DNA of 64,000 nt, taken from positions 38,564-102,563 of the forward strand of contig JAIBCI010000017.1 in NCBI GenBank assembly GCA_019694255.1, in the 5' to 3' direction. A program made the translations under genes and the position numbers. This document shows positions 19,316-28,954 of the stretch, piece by piece. The notes beneath the pieces are model-generated. The model was given only the letters and a program-made list of their open reading frames with translations. It was not told where the DNA came from and made no database searches. Each line of letters opens with the position of its first letter. Position 1 is the first letter of the stretch. Origin of the DNA: Saprospiraceae bacterium (lineage in GTDB: Bacteria; Bacteroidota; Bacteroidia; Chitinophagales; Saprospiraceae).

Positions 19316-19984
19316 TTACTTAGAAGATGGAGCTTCGCGAACCAGGAGTAGTTTAATGCTCAGTCTGAGATTATCACTGATCAGTTCATCCTTAATCAAA
19401 TCTGCAATTTTGGTGGAGTGATAGTTGATTCCCCAAAGTGTTCTGTTGATCGTAAATTCCGGAATGTTGATCAGGGTAGTATTACCCGCGTAGATCACTT
19501 TCGCCTTAATATCAATGTCTTGATCAATCCCCCTGAGATTGAGTGTGCCATGCGTCAGGCAATTGGTCAGGCTGTCGGCGAGGGACGCCGAGGAGATAAT
19601 ATGAAATGATGCCTCCGGGAATGAATCACAGGCAAAGAAGTCAGCGGATTTAAGATGTTTTTCAAGATCGGCTTTATCTTTAGGATCATTGATATCGATA
19701 TTGCTGATGGATGTCATGTCGATGACGAAGTCTCCGCTGTGGACCTGACCGTAGCTATCAATATCCATCCTCCCGCTTTTGATCCTGAGGGTGCCGTTGT
19801 GTTGTCCCGTTGCTGAGGATCCAGTCCAGTAGATAATACTCTGTTCCTGGTTCACCCTGAACAGCGTGCCATAGTCCACCGCAGATGCTGCAGGCGATCC
19901 GGGAGCATCGGATTTGTATTTAGTGTCCGATTTGCAAGACCAGATAACCATGGTTATGATGGCAAACGCATAAAAAAATTTCAT
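19316..19984 (-). CDS. YceI-like domain lipoprotein
   Basis: 222 residues. A lipoprotein signal (MKFFYAFAIITMVIWSC) puts C17 at the predicted lipidation site. The mature part shows the YceI features: QSIIYWTGSSATGQHNGTLR, HSGDFVIDMTSI, HLKSADFFACDSFPEASF and LRGIDQDIDIKAKV. YceI proteins are lipocalin-like beta-barrels binding isoprenoid or other lipids; the substrate here is unknown. It has its own promoter (20002-20032). Confidence 0.88.
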   Translation of the reverse strand: MKFFYAFAIITMVIWSCKSDTKYKSDAPGSPAASAVDYGTLFRVNQEQSIIYWTGSSATGQHNGTLRIKSGRMDIDSYGQVHSGDFVIDMTSISNIDINDPKDKADLEKHLKSADFFACDSFPEASFHIISSASLADSLTNCLTHGTLNLRGIDQDIDIKAKVIYAGNTTLINIPEFTINRTLWGINYHSTKIADLIKDELISDNLRLSIKLLLVREAPSSK

Positions 19985-20001
19985 AAAAGAATTATTTGAG
20001 G

Positions 20002-20032
20002 CAAAGATATCGGTTTTAGCTCAGGACACCAA
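20002..20032 (-). promoter_or_regulatory. Promoter of the YceI-like gene
   Basis: On the minus strand a TTG (20030-20032) is followed by a 20-bp spacer and TATCTTTG (20002-20009), then C. This matches the Bacteroidota promoter consensus, 17 bp upstream of the ATG at 19984. Confidence 0.55.
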
Positions 20033-20037
20033 CCAGG

Positions 20038-20799
20038 TTAACCCGCCGGAAGTATGATGCGTACCATAGACCAGTCCATACTTTGAAAGTGGCCGTCAAC
20101 ATTCATCCTGAGGTTGCCGGATTCGTCTACACCGAGTAATACTGCTTCAAATCTGATCCCGCCTGTTTTTTCCAAAAGAACTTTTTGGCCATGACCAAAA
20201 AGCGATGCATTATAATCATCAAGCAAGTCGAAATTACGGTCACCTGACTTCAGGGCCATCAGATGGTTTAGTCTGTCATGCAATGCCCGGAGGAGGAGCA
20301 TGCGATCGAAATTTAATCCTGCGACCTGACGCATGGAGGTGGCTATAAGCGAAGGATCAAAATCCGTTTGATTGACATTGAGGCCAATGCCGACGACAGA
20401 CCATTGCATCTGGCTTCCTCTGAAAATGTTCTGGATCAGGATACCCGCGATTTTCTTTCTGTTGCATAAAATATCATTGGGCCATTTGATGACAATATCT
20501 TCTCCCGGAAGGTAATCCTGCAAGACACCCAATACGGCGAGTGCGCTGATCTGGTTGAGACAGAATACTTGCTTTTCTTCTAACCATGACGTCCTGTAGG
20601 CAAAGCTTGCGAGTATATTAACGGCGGGGTAACTTTGCCAGATTCTGCCATATTGTCCCCTTCCTTCTGTCTGAAAGTCTGAAAAAACACAAAAACCGTC
20701 CGTTGGACTGGTTTTTGATAACAAATCGATCAGATAGCTATTCGTTGAGTTGACGGTGTCCAGATGAATAAAATTGAAATCGGGGCCGGATGATTCCAC
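20038..20799 (-). CDS. birA: Biotin--[acetyl-CoA-carboxylase] ligase
   Basis: 253 residues. The catalytic core shows LDTVNSTNSYL, the biotinyl-AMP loop EGRGQYGRIWQS (GRGxxGR), KWPNDILCNRKKIAGILIQ and VVGIGLNVNQ, all hallmark BirA/BPL motifs. There is no N-terminal helix-turn-helix, so this is a monofunctional ligase rather than the repressor-type BirA. It attaches biotin to carboxyl-carrier domains in the cytoplasm. It is divergent from rsfS, 52 bp away. Confidence 0.94.
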   Translation of the reverse strand: MESSGPDFNFIHLDTVNSTNSYLIDLLSKTSPTDGFCVFSDFQTEGRGQYGRIWQSYPAVNILASFAYRTSWLEEKQVFCLNQISALAVLGVLQDYLPGEDIVIKWPNDILCNRKKIAGILIQNIFRGSQMQWSVVGIGLNVNQTDFDPSLIATSMRQVAGLNFDRMLLLRALHDRLNHLMALKSGDRNFDLLDDYNASLFGHGQKVLLEKTGGIRFEAVLLGVDESGNLRMNVDGHFQSMDWSMVRIILPAG

Positions 20800-20851
20800 A
20801 GTAGCTTATAAAATTTGAATTTTTAGTTTTAAGAATAAATAACAATATCTA

Positions 20852-21241
20852 TTGACTAAATCGTCTGCGACCAGTAAAAAAGTCAATCCGGCAGAAGAAT
20901 CATTTACAGCGCTGGTAATTGACGCAATACAGGATATCAAAGGTAAACATATTGTACAGATTGACCTTCGGAAGATAGCCGATGCGCCGGCCCGGTATTT
21001 TATAATTTGTGAGGGTGAAAGCTCTACACAGATCAGAGCTATAGCCTCCAATGTTGTTCGCCGAGCGCGTGAAGAAATGGGTGTCAGGGCCAACCATTCA
21101 GAGGGTCAGCAAAGCGCCCGATGGGTAGTCGTGGACTTTTTTGATGTCGTCCTACATGTATTCGACAAAGCGACACGTCACTACTACGACCTGGAGAACC
21201 TCTGGGAAGACGGTCATTTTACAGAGTTTCAGAACATCTGA
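20852..21241 (+). CDS. rsfS: Ribosome silencing factor
   Basis: 129 residues from a TTG start. The family motifs are KGKHIVQIDLRKIADAPA, YFIICEGESSTQIRAIA and the C-terminal WVVVDFFDVVLHVFD with HYYDLENLW. RsfS binds ribosomal protein L14 and blocks subunit joining when nutrients are low. The first ~17 residues are variable and no better ATG lies upstream in frame. The rsfS-ftsH order, with ftsH starting 75 bp downstream, is common in Bacteroidota. Confidence 0.93.
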   Translation: MTKSSATSKKVNPAEESFTALVIDAIQDIKGKHIVQIDLRKIADAPARYFIICEGESSTQIRAIASNVVRRAREEMGVRANHSEGQQSARWVVVDFFDVVLHVFDKATRHYYDLENLWEDGHFTEFQNI

Positions 21242-21315
21242 TTCTGGGCGGAACAACCTTTTTTCGATTTTGTCCGTTATTTTAAACTGAGTATTTAAAA
21301 ACAAGCAAGCAACAA

Positions 21316-23307
21316 ATGGAAATTCCTGAAAATAACAATAAAGGCAGTAAGCAGCCAACACCGGGAGGAGGATTCAATTCCTACTGGATTTATGGTATTA
21401 TTTTCCTTATTTTTATCGGGGTGAACCTGTTTTTCATGGTTAACCCGGCACAACAGCCGATCAGTTTCAACAAATTTGAGTCCATGGCAGCCGCCGGAGA
21501 CATTGAAAAGGTTGAAGTTGTCAATAACAAGATTGCCAATATCTACCTCAAAGAACAGGCATTTTCCAAAGAGGCCTACAAAGATGCCGAGAGACCTGGA
21601 CTTATCGGAAAGCCCTCGTATACCTTTAACATTGGTCCTGCAGAAAATTTTGCCGACAAAGTGGACAAGATGAATGAGCGAATACCAAGCAAGGTTGATC
21701 TGGTTTATCAGGAGAAGCAAAACTGGATGAACACTATCCTGGGACTGGTATTGCCTCTTGCCCTCATTGTCTTTGTGTGGATGTATATCATGCGTAAGAT
21801 GGGTGGTGGAAATGCAGGCCCTGGAGCGCAGATCTTCAACATCGGAAAGTCCAAAGCGATGCTGTTTGAAAAGGACCAGAATACCCATATAACATTTGCA
21901 GATGTGGCTGGCCTCGAGGAGGCCAAAGAAGAGGTGATGGAAGTAGTGGATTTTCTCAAAAATCCAAAAAAATATACTGCCCTCGGTGGAAAAATTCCCA
22001 AAGGAGTATTGCTTGTAGGTCCTCCGGGAACCGGAAAGACCCTGTTGGCAAAAGCCGTGGCTGGTGAGGCGGCGGTACCGTTTTTTACTATATCGGGATC
22101 CGATTTTGTCGAAATGTTTGTCGGTGTAGGTGCTTCACGGGTGCGGGACTTATTCCGTCAGGCGAGAGAAAAAGCCCCCTGTATAGTATTCATCGATGAG
22201 ATTGATGCCGTAGGCCGTGCCCGCGGAAAGAGCCTGATTCAGGGTGGCAATGACGAAAGAGAAAATACACTCAACCAGTTGCTGGTTGAGATGGACGGTT
22301 TTTCGAGTGATAAAGGTGTCATTCTGATGGCGGCTACCAACCGGCCCGATATACTGGATAATGCGCTGCTTCGTCCCGGACGCTTTGACCGACAGATTTC
22401 TATTGACCTTCCGGATCTTGTCGGCCGGGAACAAATATTCAAAGTTCACCTTAAAAAGCTAAAACTAAGCCCATCCGTCACCCCGAAGGAGCTTGCCGAG
22501 ATGACGCCGGGTTTTGCTGGTGCAGATATTGCCAACATCTGCAATGAGGCAGCACTGGTAGCGGCCAGAAGAAATAAAACGGCGATTGATATCGATGATT
22601 TTAATTATGCGCTGGACCGCGTTATTGGGGGACTTGAAAAAAAGAACAAGATCATCGCTCCGGAAGAAAAAGAAATTATCGCATACCACGAAGCAGGACA
22701 TGCCATCTGTGGTTGGTACTTACGTCATGCTTCGCCGCTGGTCAAGGTGACCATTGTACCGCGAGGTGTCGGAACGTTGGGTTATGCCCAATATCTACCT
22801 AAAGAAGAATATATTACACGCACAGAAGCCTTGCTGGACAGAATCTGTATGACCATGGGCGGACGAGCCGCTGAAAAAATAATTTTTGATAAGATCAGCA
22901 CAGGCGCCCAATCCGATCTTGATCAGGTTACGAAGATCGCCTACAGCATGGTATCCACATTTGGCATGAACAAGCGGGTGGGCAATGTTTCTTTTTACGG
23001 AATGTCCCAGGAAAATTTTTCAAGACCATTCAGTGAAGAGACCGCCAAACTAATGGATGAGGAGGTGCGCGAGCTGATTGACGAACAATACAAACGCGCA
23101 CAGCAATTATTGACAGATAAGCATCATGAACTCGACATACTGGCGGGAGAATTGCTGAAAAAAGAGTTATTGCTGAAATCCGATGTAGAAAGGCTGATCG
23201 GCCCTTCACCTTTTCATTTTGACAAGCATGCGGAACCCATTCCGCATAGTGGCCAGCATGTCTCCGATGAAAAACCAACCGAAGAGGAGAAAAAGCTGGA
23301 GAACTAG
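21316..23307 (+). CDS. ftsH: ATP-dependent zinc metalloprotease FtsH
   Basis: 663 residues. Two TM helices (about 22-44 and 141-160) flank a periplasmic domain. The AAA+ module has Walker A GPPGTGKT starting at residue 235, Walker B IVFIDEID, and the second region of homology [19 protein letters not shown]. The protease domain has H458-E459-xx-H462 (HEAGH) and the third zinc ligand region [12 protein letters not shown]. It is a membrane-anchored hexamer that degrades damaged membrane proteins and unstable regulators. It follows rsfS on the same strand. Confidence 0.98.
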   Translation: MEIPENNNKGSKQPTPGGGFNSYWIYGIIFLIFIGVNLFFMVNPAQQPISFNKFESMAAAGDIEKVEVVNNKIANIYLKEQAFSKEAYKDAERPGLIGKPSYTFNIGPAENFADKVDKMNERIPSKVDLVYQEKQNWMNTILGLVLPLALIVFVWMYIMRKMGGGNAGPGAQIFNIGKSKAMLFEKDQNTHITFADVAGLEEAKEEVMEVVDFLKNPKKYTALGGKIPKGVLLVGPPGTGKTLLAKAVAGEAAVPFFTISGSDFVEMFVGVGASRVRDLFRQAREKAPCIVFIDEIDAVGRARGKSLIQGGNDERENTLNQLLVEMDGFSSDKGVILMAATNRPDILDNALLRPGRFDRQISIDLPDLVGREQIFKVHLKKLKLSPSVTPKELAEMTPGFAGADIANICNEAALVAARRNKTAIDIDDFNYALDRVIGGLEKKNKIIAPEEKEIIAYHEAGHAICGWYLRHASPLVKVTIVPRGVGTLGYAQYLPKEEYITRTEALLDRICMTMGGRAAEKIIFDKISTGAQSDLDQVTKIAYSMVSTFGMNKRVGNVSFYGMSQENFSRPFSEETAKLMDEEVRELIDEQYKRAQQLLTDKHHELDILAGELLKKELLLKSDVERLIGPSPFHFDKHAEPIPHSGQHVSDEKPTEEEKKLEN

Positions 23308-23425
23308 CCGGAGTAGAAGAAATATAATGTTGAGCTTCCTACTGAAGAATAGCTGTCTTCAAAGTCAAAACCATGCCAGTAATTAAGTGTTTGAATATTG
23401 GTTGAATATGATGTGATTCAACTCA

Positions 23426-23480
23426 GTTCTTATATATTTGGAGCAGATAATAGCTTCGTATAAGAACGTCCAGCGTTAGC
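23426..23480. repeat. 9-bp inverted repeat next to GTTAGC, upstream of the AraC-type gene
   Basis: GTTCTTATA (23426-23434) and TATAAGAAC (23459-23467) are exact inverted repeats around a 24-nt loop. They are followed by GTCCAGC and then GTTAGC (23475-23480). The same hexamer marks both edges of the Crp/MBL module near 59-60.6 kb. Unlike the 60.5-kb element, no matching GCTAAC arm lies on the other side. Confidence 0.4.
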
Positions 23481-23514
23481 AAGTACTATTTTTGCCTCTC
23501 ATTGTCAAAATTAA

Positions 23515-24417
23515 ATGCAGGAAGAGTACATTAAAAGAATAAACAAAGTACTAGCCTTTATAGATGATCATTTGGATACAAATTTGTCTTTGCAGACTAT
23601 ATCAAAAGTCGCTTGTTATTCTTCCTTTCACACCCACCGACTTTTCAAGGCAATTACGAATGAGACTTTAAATTCCTATGTCGCAAGAAAAAGAATAGAA
23701 AGAACGGCCATACTACTAATACACAACAGCAAATTGAGTATTGGTGAAATTGCAGTTAGGTATGGCTTCCTGAATGATTCAAGCTATTCCAGATCATTTA
23801 AGAAGATTTATGGGCAAAGCCCAACGGAATTTCGCAAAGCCAACAAGAATAATTTTAGCAAGATCGGCAAAGCAAATAGCAAGAATGGTAAAGACAGTTT
23901 TATCACCGAAGAATACCTTTGCAACATTGATCGTCTAAAAAATTGGATTAAAATGAAGGGTAATATTGAAATTAAACAAATGCCAAACCTGAATCTTGCA
24001 TATGTTACGCAAATTGGTGAAAAAGGAATCGAAAGTGCTTTTGAGAAAATTGTTAAATGGGCAATGCCAAGAGAAATTCTTTCCAAAAGAAACACCAATG
24101 TATGTAGGGTCTTTCATGACAGTTTTAAAATTACCGATGCGGACAAGGTCAGAATGAGTATTGGCATTGCCTCTGATCAGGAAATTAAAGTTGATGGAGA
24201 AATTGGACTGACCAGTATTGCAGCCGGGAGAAATATTGTCGGTCACTACGAAATAGCGCCGGAGGAATTTGAAAAAGCATGGAGTGCTTTATTTATCTGG
24301 ATGAATGAAAATGGTTATAAAAAAGCAGAAAGAAATCCCTTTGAAATTTATCACAACAATTACAATGAACACCCTGAGAAAAAATGTATTGTTGACCTGA
24401 TCATTCCAATTGAATAA
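23515..24417 (+). CDS. AraC family regulator with GyrI-like effector-binding domain
   Basis: 300 residues. Residues ~1-105 form the AraC-type double helix-turn-helix (YIKRINKVLAFIDDHLDTNL, SIGEIAVRYGFLNDSSYSRSFKKIYGQSPTEFRK). Residues ~145-300 form a GyrI-like/SOUL-type effector-binding domain (IEIKQMPNLNLAYVTQIG, VGHYEIAPEEFEKAWSALFIWM). Such proteins (Rob/SoxS-like with a ligand pocket) usually respond to small hydrophobic molecules. The gene is visibly more AT-rich than ftsH, and stands alone behind an inverted repeat and a GTTAGC motif, suggesting recent acquisition (inference). Confidence 0.9.
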   Translation: MQEEYIKRINKVLAFIDDHLDTNLSLQTISKVACYSSFHTHRLFKAITNETLNSYVARKRIERTAILLIHNSKLSIGEIAVRYGFLNDSSYSRSFKKIYGQSPTEFRKANKNNFSKIGKANSKNGKDSFITEEYLCNIDRLKNWIKMKGNIEIKQMPNLNLAYVTQIGEKGIESAFEKIVKWAMPREILSKRNTNVCRVFHDSFKITDADKVRMSIGIASDQEIKVDGEIGLTSIAAGRNIVGHYEIAPEEFEKAWSALFIWMNENGYKKAERNPFEIYHNNYNEHPEKKCIVDLIIPIE

Positions 24418-24468
24418 ATGCTGATTGCGTTCTGGCAATTACTTCGAAGGTAAAGCAGACACGAATAA

Positions 24469-25530
24469 TTAATCTCTTTGTTCCGAATTCTGACGCCTGA
24501 GCCTTGGATCCAAGACCCATTGTATTAAATCTGCTACAGCGATACCCAGGATGGTCATGAACGCCGCAAGAAGAATCAATGCGTGTGCTACAGGCCAATC
24601 CCTGAATGCAATCGATTGATACAGTAATCTGCCAGTGCCCGGTATGCTGAAGATGTTCTCAATGATCAGTGAACCAGTAATCAACATGGGGATGGCTGAA
24701 GCGAACCATGCTGCCAGAGGTATCAGTACGAGGGGACGTAATTCCCTTCTAAATCCTGTTTTTTTGCTAATGCCTGAAGCGATCAATCGAGCCCAGAATG
24801 GTTCTTCCATGCGAAGAATCATTTGTCTTCGCACAAGCTGATAGATCACAGATAGTGAAGGTAACAGAATACAAAGTACTGGCAGAATCAAATATTGAGG
24901 CGCTTTGATCCACAATTGAAAAGGACTTCGCACATCCGACATCACCAACGAAGAAGGCAATATAGCGAAAAGTCCACCCGCAAAAATAATCAGTAAAAGG
25001 TTGGCAAGCCAGAATGCTGGCATAGAATGCAGTATTGTGAGCGCTTGAGTAACCGTTGCGGCCAGCTTGTATTTCGTCGTTCGCAATGACCATTCTGCAA
25101 GCGTAAACCCACAGATAATTATTAGCAGTAATGCAGGAAGTTGTATAATAAGGGTCCATCCCAACGCAATAGTAACTTTTTCACTGACCGACTTTCCGTC
25201 GCGAAATGAATTTGAGTTATTGAACAACCAGCGATGAAAAATATTATTCGAAGCATTCCAACGAAACCTTGGCAAAATATCTTGAATGGTTAAAGATGCA
25301 GGATCCTCTTTCTGTACAGTATTAAAATCAGGGACTACCGAAAAATAAAAAAGCGGTAATAATGTTTTATTTATTGCATCGCCTGATGCTACCGTTGCCG
25401 GATCTTCGCTTCGAATAAAATCGTCATAAGAACCCGGTATTTGCCGGATCATCCAATGTAAAACCAGTGATAGAATCATTAATGAAACGAATGCTCCGGT
25501 CAGTCGATAGAATATCGAAGTCAGCGACAT
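24469..25530 (-). CDS. ABC transporter permease, peptide/nickel (DppB) type
   Basis: 353 residues. N-terminal TM helix (residues ~8-26), a long extracytoplasmic segment (about 30-130) with an FRWNASNNIFHRWLF motif, then five TM helices. The EAA-type loop is represented by QLVRRQMILRMEEPFWARLIASGIS, and LIIENIFSIPGTGRLLYQSI is the C-terminal signature of DppB-like permeases. It should import peptides with a partner permease and ATPases, none of which are nearby. Its ATG overlaps the stop of the binding-protein gene (TAATG), so translation is coupled. Confidence 0.88.
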   Translation of the reverse strand: MSLTSIFYRLTGAFVSLMILSLVLHWMIRQIPGSYDDFIRSEDPATVASGDAINKTLLPLFYFSVVPDFNTVQKEDPASLTIQDILPRFRWNASNNIFHRWLFNNSNSFRDGKSVSEKVTIALGWTLIIQLPALLLIIICGFTLAEWSLRTTKYKLAATVTQALTILHSMPAFWLANLLLIIFAGGLFAILPSSLVMSDVRSPFQLWIKAPQYLILPVLCILLPSLSVIYQLVRRQMILRMEEPFWARLIASGISKKTGFRRELRPLVLIPLAAWFASAIPMLITGSLIIENIFSIPGTGRLLYQSIAFRDWPVAHALILLAAFMTILGIAVADLIQWVLDPRLRRQNSEQRD

Positions 25531-27281
25531 TATTGACGGCGGATCATTCCTTCATAATAACCAGGACGACGACTGTAGGCTTCCATTCGGATCAGATTGT
25601 TGCTGACAATCCTTTCCTTGGGTATGAACAAAAACAATTGGGCCACTTCATCATGTAATTTTTGTTGCAATGCGAGATACGCATCTTTTCGCTGTCTTTC
25701 ATCAATTGCTGAACGAACGGCCTGGATGAGGCTGTCGCACACCGCATCGTGATAGCCGGATTTGTTAAAACCGCCAGGTAAAATATTCTGACTGCTGAAC
25801 GATTGATAAGGATCCCAAAGGGAAGGTTGTTGTCTTTGACTCATGAGTGCAAGATCAAAACTCAGTTCATTCAAATCCTTCATCAATGCAGCGGCTTCGC
25901 GCGGAACGAGTTCGATGATAATGCCAGCCTTTTTGCATTCCTCCTGTAAGAGCAGACCTATCTTTTTTGAAAGTTCTTTATTGGTCAAATAGAAATTGAA
26001 TTTCAATTCCTGTTTCTGATTATTGATCACCTTATCCAGCACACCATTGTTATCACTATCCTTCCATCCTGCTTCTGTAAGAATACGGATTGCTTCACCC
26101 GGATTAAATTCGTAAGGGCGGAGCGAAGCATTGTAATACGATTTGCTCGGATGTACAGGGCTGTTACAGCGCATGGCAAGGCCATTGAATTGATCCCGGA
26201 TGAATTTATCCGTATCGAAGAGCATGGACAAGGCCTGGCGAACGGCGAGTTCATTGAGTGCAGGTCTGCGTTGGTTCATCTCAATGTACATGTATTGCAT
26301 CAGCGCAGGAGTATAGAAACTGAGATGACCCTGTTCACTTTTCTGTAGATCAGTAAAAACTTTTGGCGTCACCTCACTCAACAGGTCTATCCGATTATTC
26401 TTCAGTTCGAGAATAGCCGTAGCCTCTTCGGGAATCACCCAGTATTCGATTCTGTCAGGCACTGAAGACAATAACGGAAAGCGATTGACTAAACTGTCAC
26501 CCCACCAGTTTTTCTTTTTTTCGAGAACGATTTTCTGTCCGGCATTCCATGCACTGAGGCGATAAGGCCCGCACCCTGTTATTTTATCCTTACAGAAAGC
26601 AGCACTCTGGTATGTATCAGCATATTGACGGAGTGTCTGCCATTGTGGTGTGGACCAGGAGGCCGAATCTTTAGAAAGAAGGTCCGAAAGCTCAAATGAT
26701 CTCATGACGGATCCCGGATCATAAATATGTTCAGGATAAATGCAGTAATTACCACTCATCTCCATGCCCAGCATATAGTGTCTGTTGATTAGGAAACGAA
26801 TAGATTTCGGATCGGAAGAATCGGTCCTGACTTCACGTATGTTTTTGAAAAAACCTGCGTAGGTTTTATTTTTTATACATGGATTAAGAGAAGACTTGAT
26901 GGTGAATAATACATCGGCTGCTGTGACCGGATGTCCATCATCCCAGACTGCTTGCGAATGTATGTGATAACTATATTCAAGCGTTGAATCATTGCTGACT
27001 GCAGGAGCATAAAGTGAATCGACGAGTATCGGTGAAAATTCTAGTTTGTCAGGAGAATATTCAAATAACGGTGGCATCATGAGTACTTCTATCTGAGAAG
27101 CCAGGGACGATTGGCTAACTACCGGATGAAGGCAGTCCGGCTCATCTGCAATCCTGATCCGCAGCACAAATTCACTATTGCTGCGATCAGACTTACAGCT
27201 TTGTAAGGACATGACAAGATAAGTTGTGAATGCGAAAATCACCAGCCTGTTGATCCAAAGTACATATTGATTGTTAGACAT
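25530..27281 (-). CDS. ABC transporter substrate-binding protein, family 5 (peptide type)
   Basis: 583 residues. The N-terminal hydrophobic segment includes MSLQSCKSD, a probable lipobox with Cys near residue 29. The mature protein shows the SBP_bac_5 layout: DEPDCLHPVVSQSS, WDDGHPVTAADVLFTIKS (the diagnostic W.DG.P.TA.DV motif), GCGPYRLSAWNAGQKIVLEKKKNWWG and NELAVRQALSMLFDTDKF. It would bind oligopeptides at the membrane and deliver them to the permease encoded directly downstream (1-nt overlap). Its start lies 5 bp from the divergent TIGR01777 gene. Confidence 0.9.
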   Translation of the reverse strand: MSNNQYVLWINRLVIFAFTTYLVMSLQSCKSDRSNSEFVLRIRIADEPDCLHPVVSQSSLASQIEVLMMPPLFEYSPDKLEFSPILVDSLYAPAVSNDSTLEYSYHIHSQAVWDDGHPVTAADVLFTIKSSLNPCIKNKTYAGFFKNIREVRTDSSDPKSIRFLINRHYMLGMEMSGNYCIYPEHIYDPGSVMRSFELSDLLSKDSASWSTPQWQTLRQYADTYQSAAFCKDKITGCGPYRLSAWNAGQKIVLEKKKNWWGDSLVNRFPLLSSVPDRIEYWVIPEEATAILELKNNRIDLLSEVTPKVFTDLQKSEQGHLSFYTPALMQYMYIEMNQRRPALNELAVRQALSMLFDTDKFIRDQFNGLAMRCNSPVHPSKSYYNASLRPYEFNPGEAIRILTEAGWKDSDNNGVLDKVINNQKQELKFNFYLTNKELSKKIGLLLQEECKKAGIIIELVPREAAALMKDLNELSFDLALMSQRQQPSLWDPYQSFSSQNILPGGFNKSGYHDAVCDSLIQAVRSAIDERQRKDAYLALQQKLHDEVAQLFLFIPKERIVSNNLIRMEAYSRRPGYYEGMIRRQ

Positions 27282-27285
27282 AGCA

Positions 27286-28215
27286 ATGAATTCAGAATCA
27301 AAGATAAAAAGAATACTTATTGCAGGGGGAAGCGGTCTGATTGGCCGCCAATTGATTCAAAGCCTTCACAATGATGCAGAGATCCGCATTCTCAGCCGTA
27401 GCAGGCGACCAATTGAAGGAGCAAAAGTATATTACTGGAACCCTGATCAAAACGAGATCGATCCTGAAAGTCTCTACAATGTAGATGTAATCATAAATCT
27501 ATCCGGGGAGAATATCGGACTGTCCCGGTGGACAAAATCCAGGAAAGAAGCATTATTGAGCTCACGCATCAGGCCGATTCAATGTCTTGTAAAATCGCTG
27601 GAAGAACTGCAGTTGCGCCCGAAGCTTATTATTCAGGCATCAGCCATTGGTATCTATGGCAGCAGGAAGGGTGAGCTACTGACGGAAGAGAGTTCATTGA
27701 AAGGTGGAGATTTTGTCACTGAGCTTAATACCCAATGGGAAATTGAATCAAAAACACTTTTGCCCTTCTGTGACAGACTGGTGATCATCAGAACAGGGCT
27801 CGTATTAAGTGCTCAAGGTGGAATATGGCCTGAGCTGATGATGAGTTCGCCTTTTCGTATTTTGACATGGTTCGGCCGTGGAGAACAGGTCTTCTCCTGG
27901 ATACATATTGAAGATGTCGGAAGGGCAGTCCGGTATCTGATTGAGAAAAATGATCTGAGCGAGGTTGTCAATTTGTGTGCACCAGGAAGTCTGACACAGC
28001 AGGAATTAATGCACACAATAGGAAGAGTACTTGACAAGTTTTACTTATATTTAGGAATTCCGGAATTCCTTCTGAGAATAATTATTGGCAAGCGCACAGC
28101 GCTGCTATTTGAAGATCAAAAAGTATATCCTGAAAAACTGCTGCAGCATGGTTTTGAATTCAAATACAATAACGCTGAAGAGGCTATCAAGGCCATCACA
28201 GAATCAATTAAGTAA
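27286..28215 (+). CDS. TIGR01777 family NAD(P)-dependent epimerase/oxidoreductase
   Basis: 309 residues from the ATG at 27286; a TTG at 27271 would extend the frame into the divergent gene and is less likely. The Rossmann motif ILIAGGSGLIGRQLIQ lies at the N-terminus, followed by VDVIINLSGENIG, RWTKSRKEALLSSRI and ASAIGIYGSRKGE, and ending with the DUF1731 C-terminal region (FEFKYNNAEEAIKAI). This is the YfcH/SulA-like SDR subgroup, of unknown substrate. Cytoplasmic. Confidence 0.9.
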   Translation: MNSESKIKRILIAGGSGLIGRQLIQSLHNDAEIRILSRSRRPIEGAKVYYWNPDQNEIDPESLYNVDVIINLSGENIGLSRWTKSRKEALLSSRIRPIQCLVKSLEELQLRPKLIIQASAIGIYGSRKGELLTEESSLKGGDFVTELNTQWEIESKTLLPFCDRLVIIRTGLVLSAQGGIWPELMMSSPFRILTWFGRGEQVFSWIHIEDVGRAVRYLIEKNDLSEVVNLCAPGSLTQQELMHTIGRVLDKFYLYLGIPEFLLRIIIGKRTALLFEDQKVYPEKLLQHGFEFKYNNAEEAIKAITESIK

Positions 28216-28227
28216 AAGAAACCGTTC

Positions 28228-28235
28228 TATTTTTG
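28228..28235 (+). promoter_or_regulatory. -7 promoter box of the DinB-family gene
   Basis: TATTTTTG matches TAnnTTTG, 13 bp after the preceding stop and 72 bp upstream of the DinB ATG. No clear -33 element is visible. Confidence 0.35.
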
Positions 28236-28307
28236 TCCTTACCCAATGAGCAAAAGTAAAAATTACAATATGAATTTCAATTTAAATTCTTTTCACAACA
28301 AAATAAT

Positions 28308-28805
28308 ATGAAAACCTATCTGGAGAATCTTGCGCGTTATAACTTTTGGGCCAATGAAAGATTTCATGAGACGTTATTACAGCAACCAGCTGGATTGTTG
28401 CAGTTACCTATCGTCAGCAGTTTTGCCAGCATACAGGAGACAATGAAGCATCTTTATGACGCGGAGACCGCCTGGTGGTTGCGATTAAATGATCCGGCGA
28501 GCAGTTATAATTTTAAGGATCCTTTTCCCGGAAGTTTTGCAGAGCTGCTCCACGCTCATGCTTCGCGATCAAAGCAGTGGGTTGATTATATTGAAAGCAG
28601 TGATGAAAAGACGCTGAAGGGGGAATTTCTATATATGCGTGGAGGTGTCGAAATGAGATCACGTATTCATGACATGCTGGTGCACCTTTTCAATCACGGT
28701 ACTTATCATCGCGGGCAACTCGTCACCATGATGAGGCAGACTGGGATCACTGAACTGCCAGCAACAGATTACATACTGTATTGCAGAATGCATATGCCCT
28801 TGTAA
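28308..28805 (+). CDS. DinB family metal-binding protein
   Basis: 165 residues forming the DinB/YfiT four-helix bundle. The metal-binding His triad is visible: H48 in MKHLYDAE, and H130 and H134 in FNHGTYHRGQL. N-terminal YNFWANERF is also typical. Members include thiol-dependent S-transferases (bacillithiol) and hydrolases; the reaction of this one is unknown. It is preceded by its own leader and -7 box. Confidence 0.88.
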   Translation: MKTYLENLARYNFWANERFHETLLQQPAGLLQLPIVSSFASIQETMKHLYDAETAWWLRLNDPASSYNFKDPFPGSFAELLHAHASRSKQWVDYIESSDEKTLKGEFLYMRGGVEMRSRIHDMLVHLFNHGTYHRGQLVTMMRQTGITELPATDYILYCRMHMPL

Positions 28806-28954
28806 TAGCATAATTAGTTATTAGTTAGAAAAATAAAATAGAAGTCTATTAGAATTTTTCAGGAAAAAAGTCACGTAAAATTTCACAACATTCTTGCTGA
28901 ATTTGTAATGAACAAATTTGTTGTTCTGCAACAAGTATGAGTGATTTATGAATT

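Noticed and set aside
21295..21888. 197-codon minus-strand open frame opposite ftsH
   Set aside because: It lies fully antisense to a confident ftsH and has no recognisable motif or signal.
28911..28922. AACAAATTTGTT palindrome downstream of the DinB gene as an operator
   Set aside because: Short AT-rich dyad between convergent 3' ends, where an operator is not expected.
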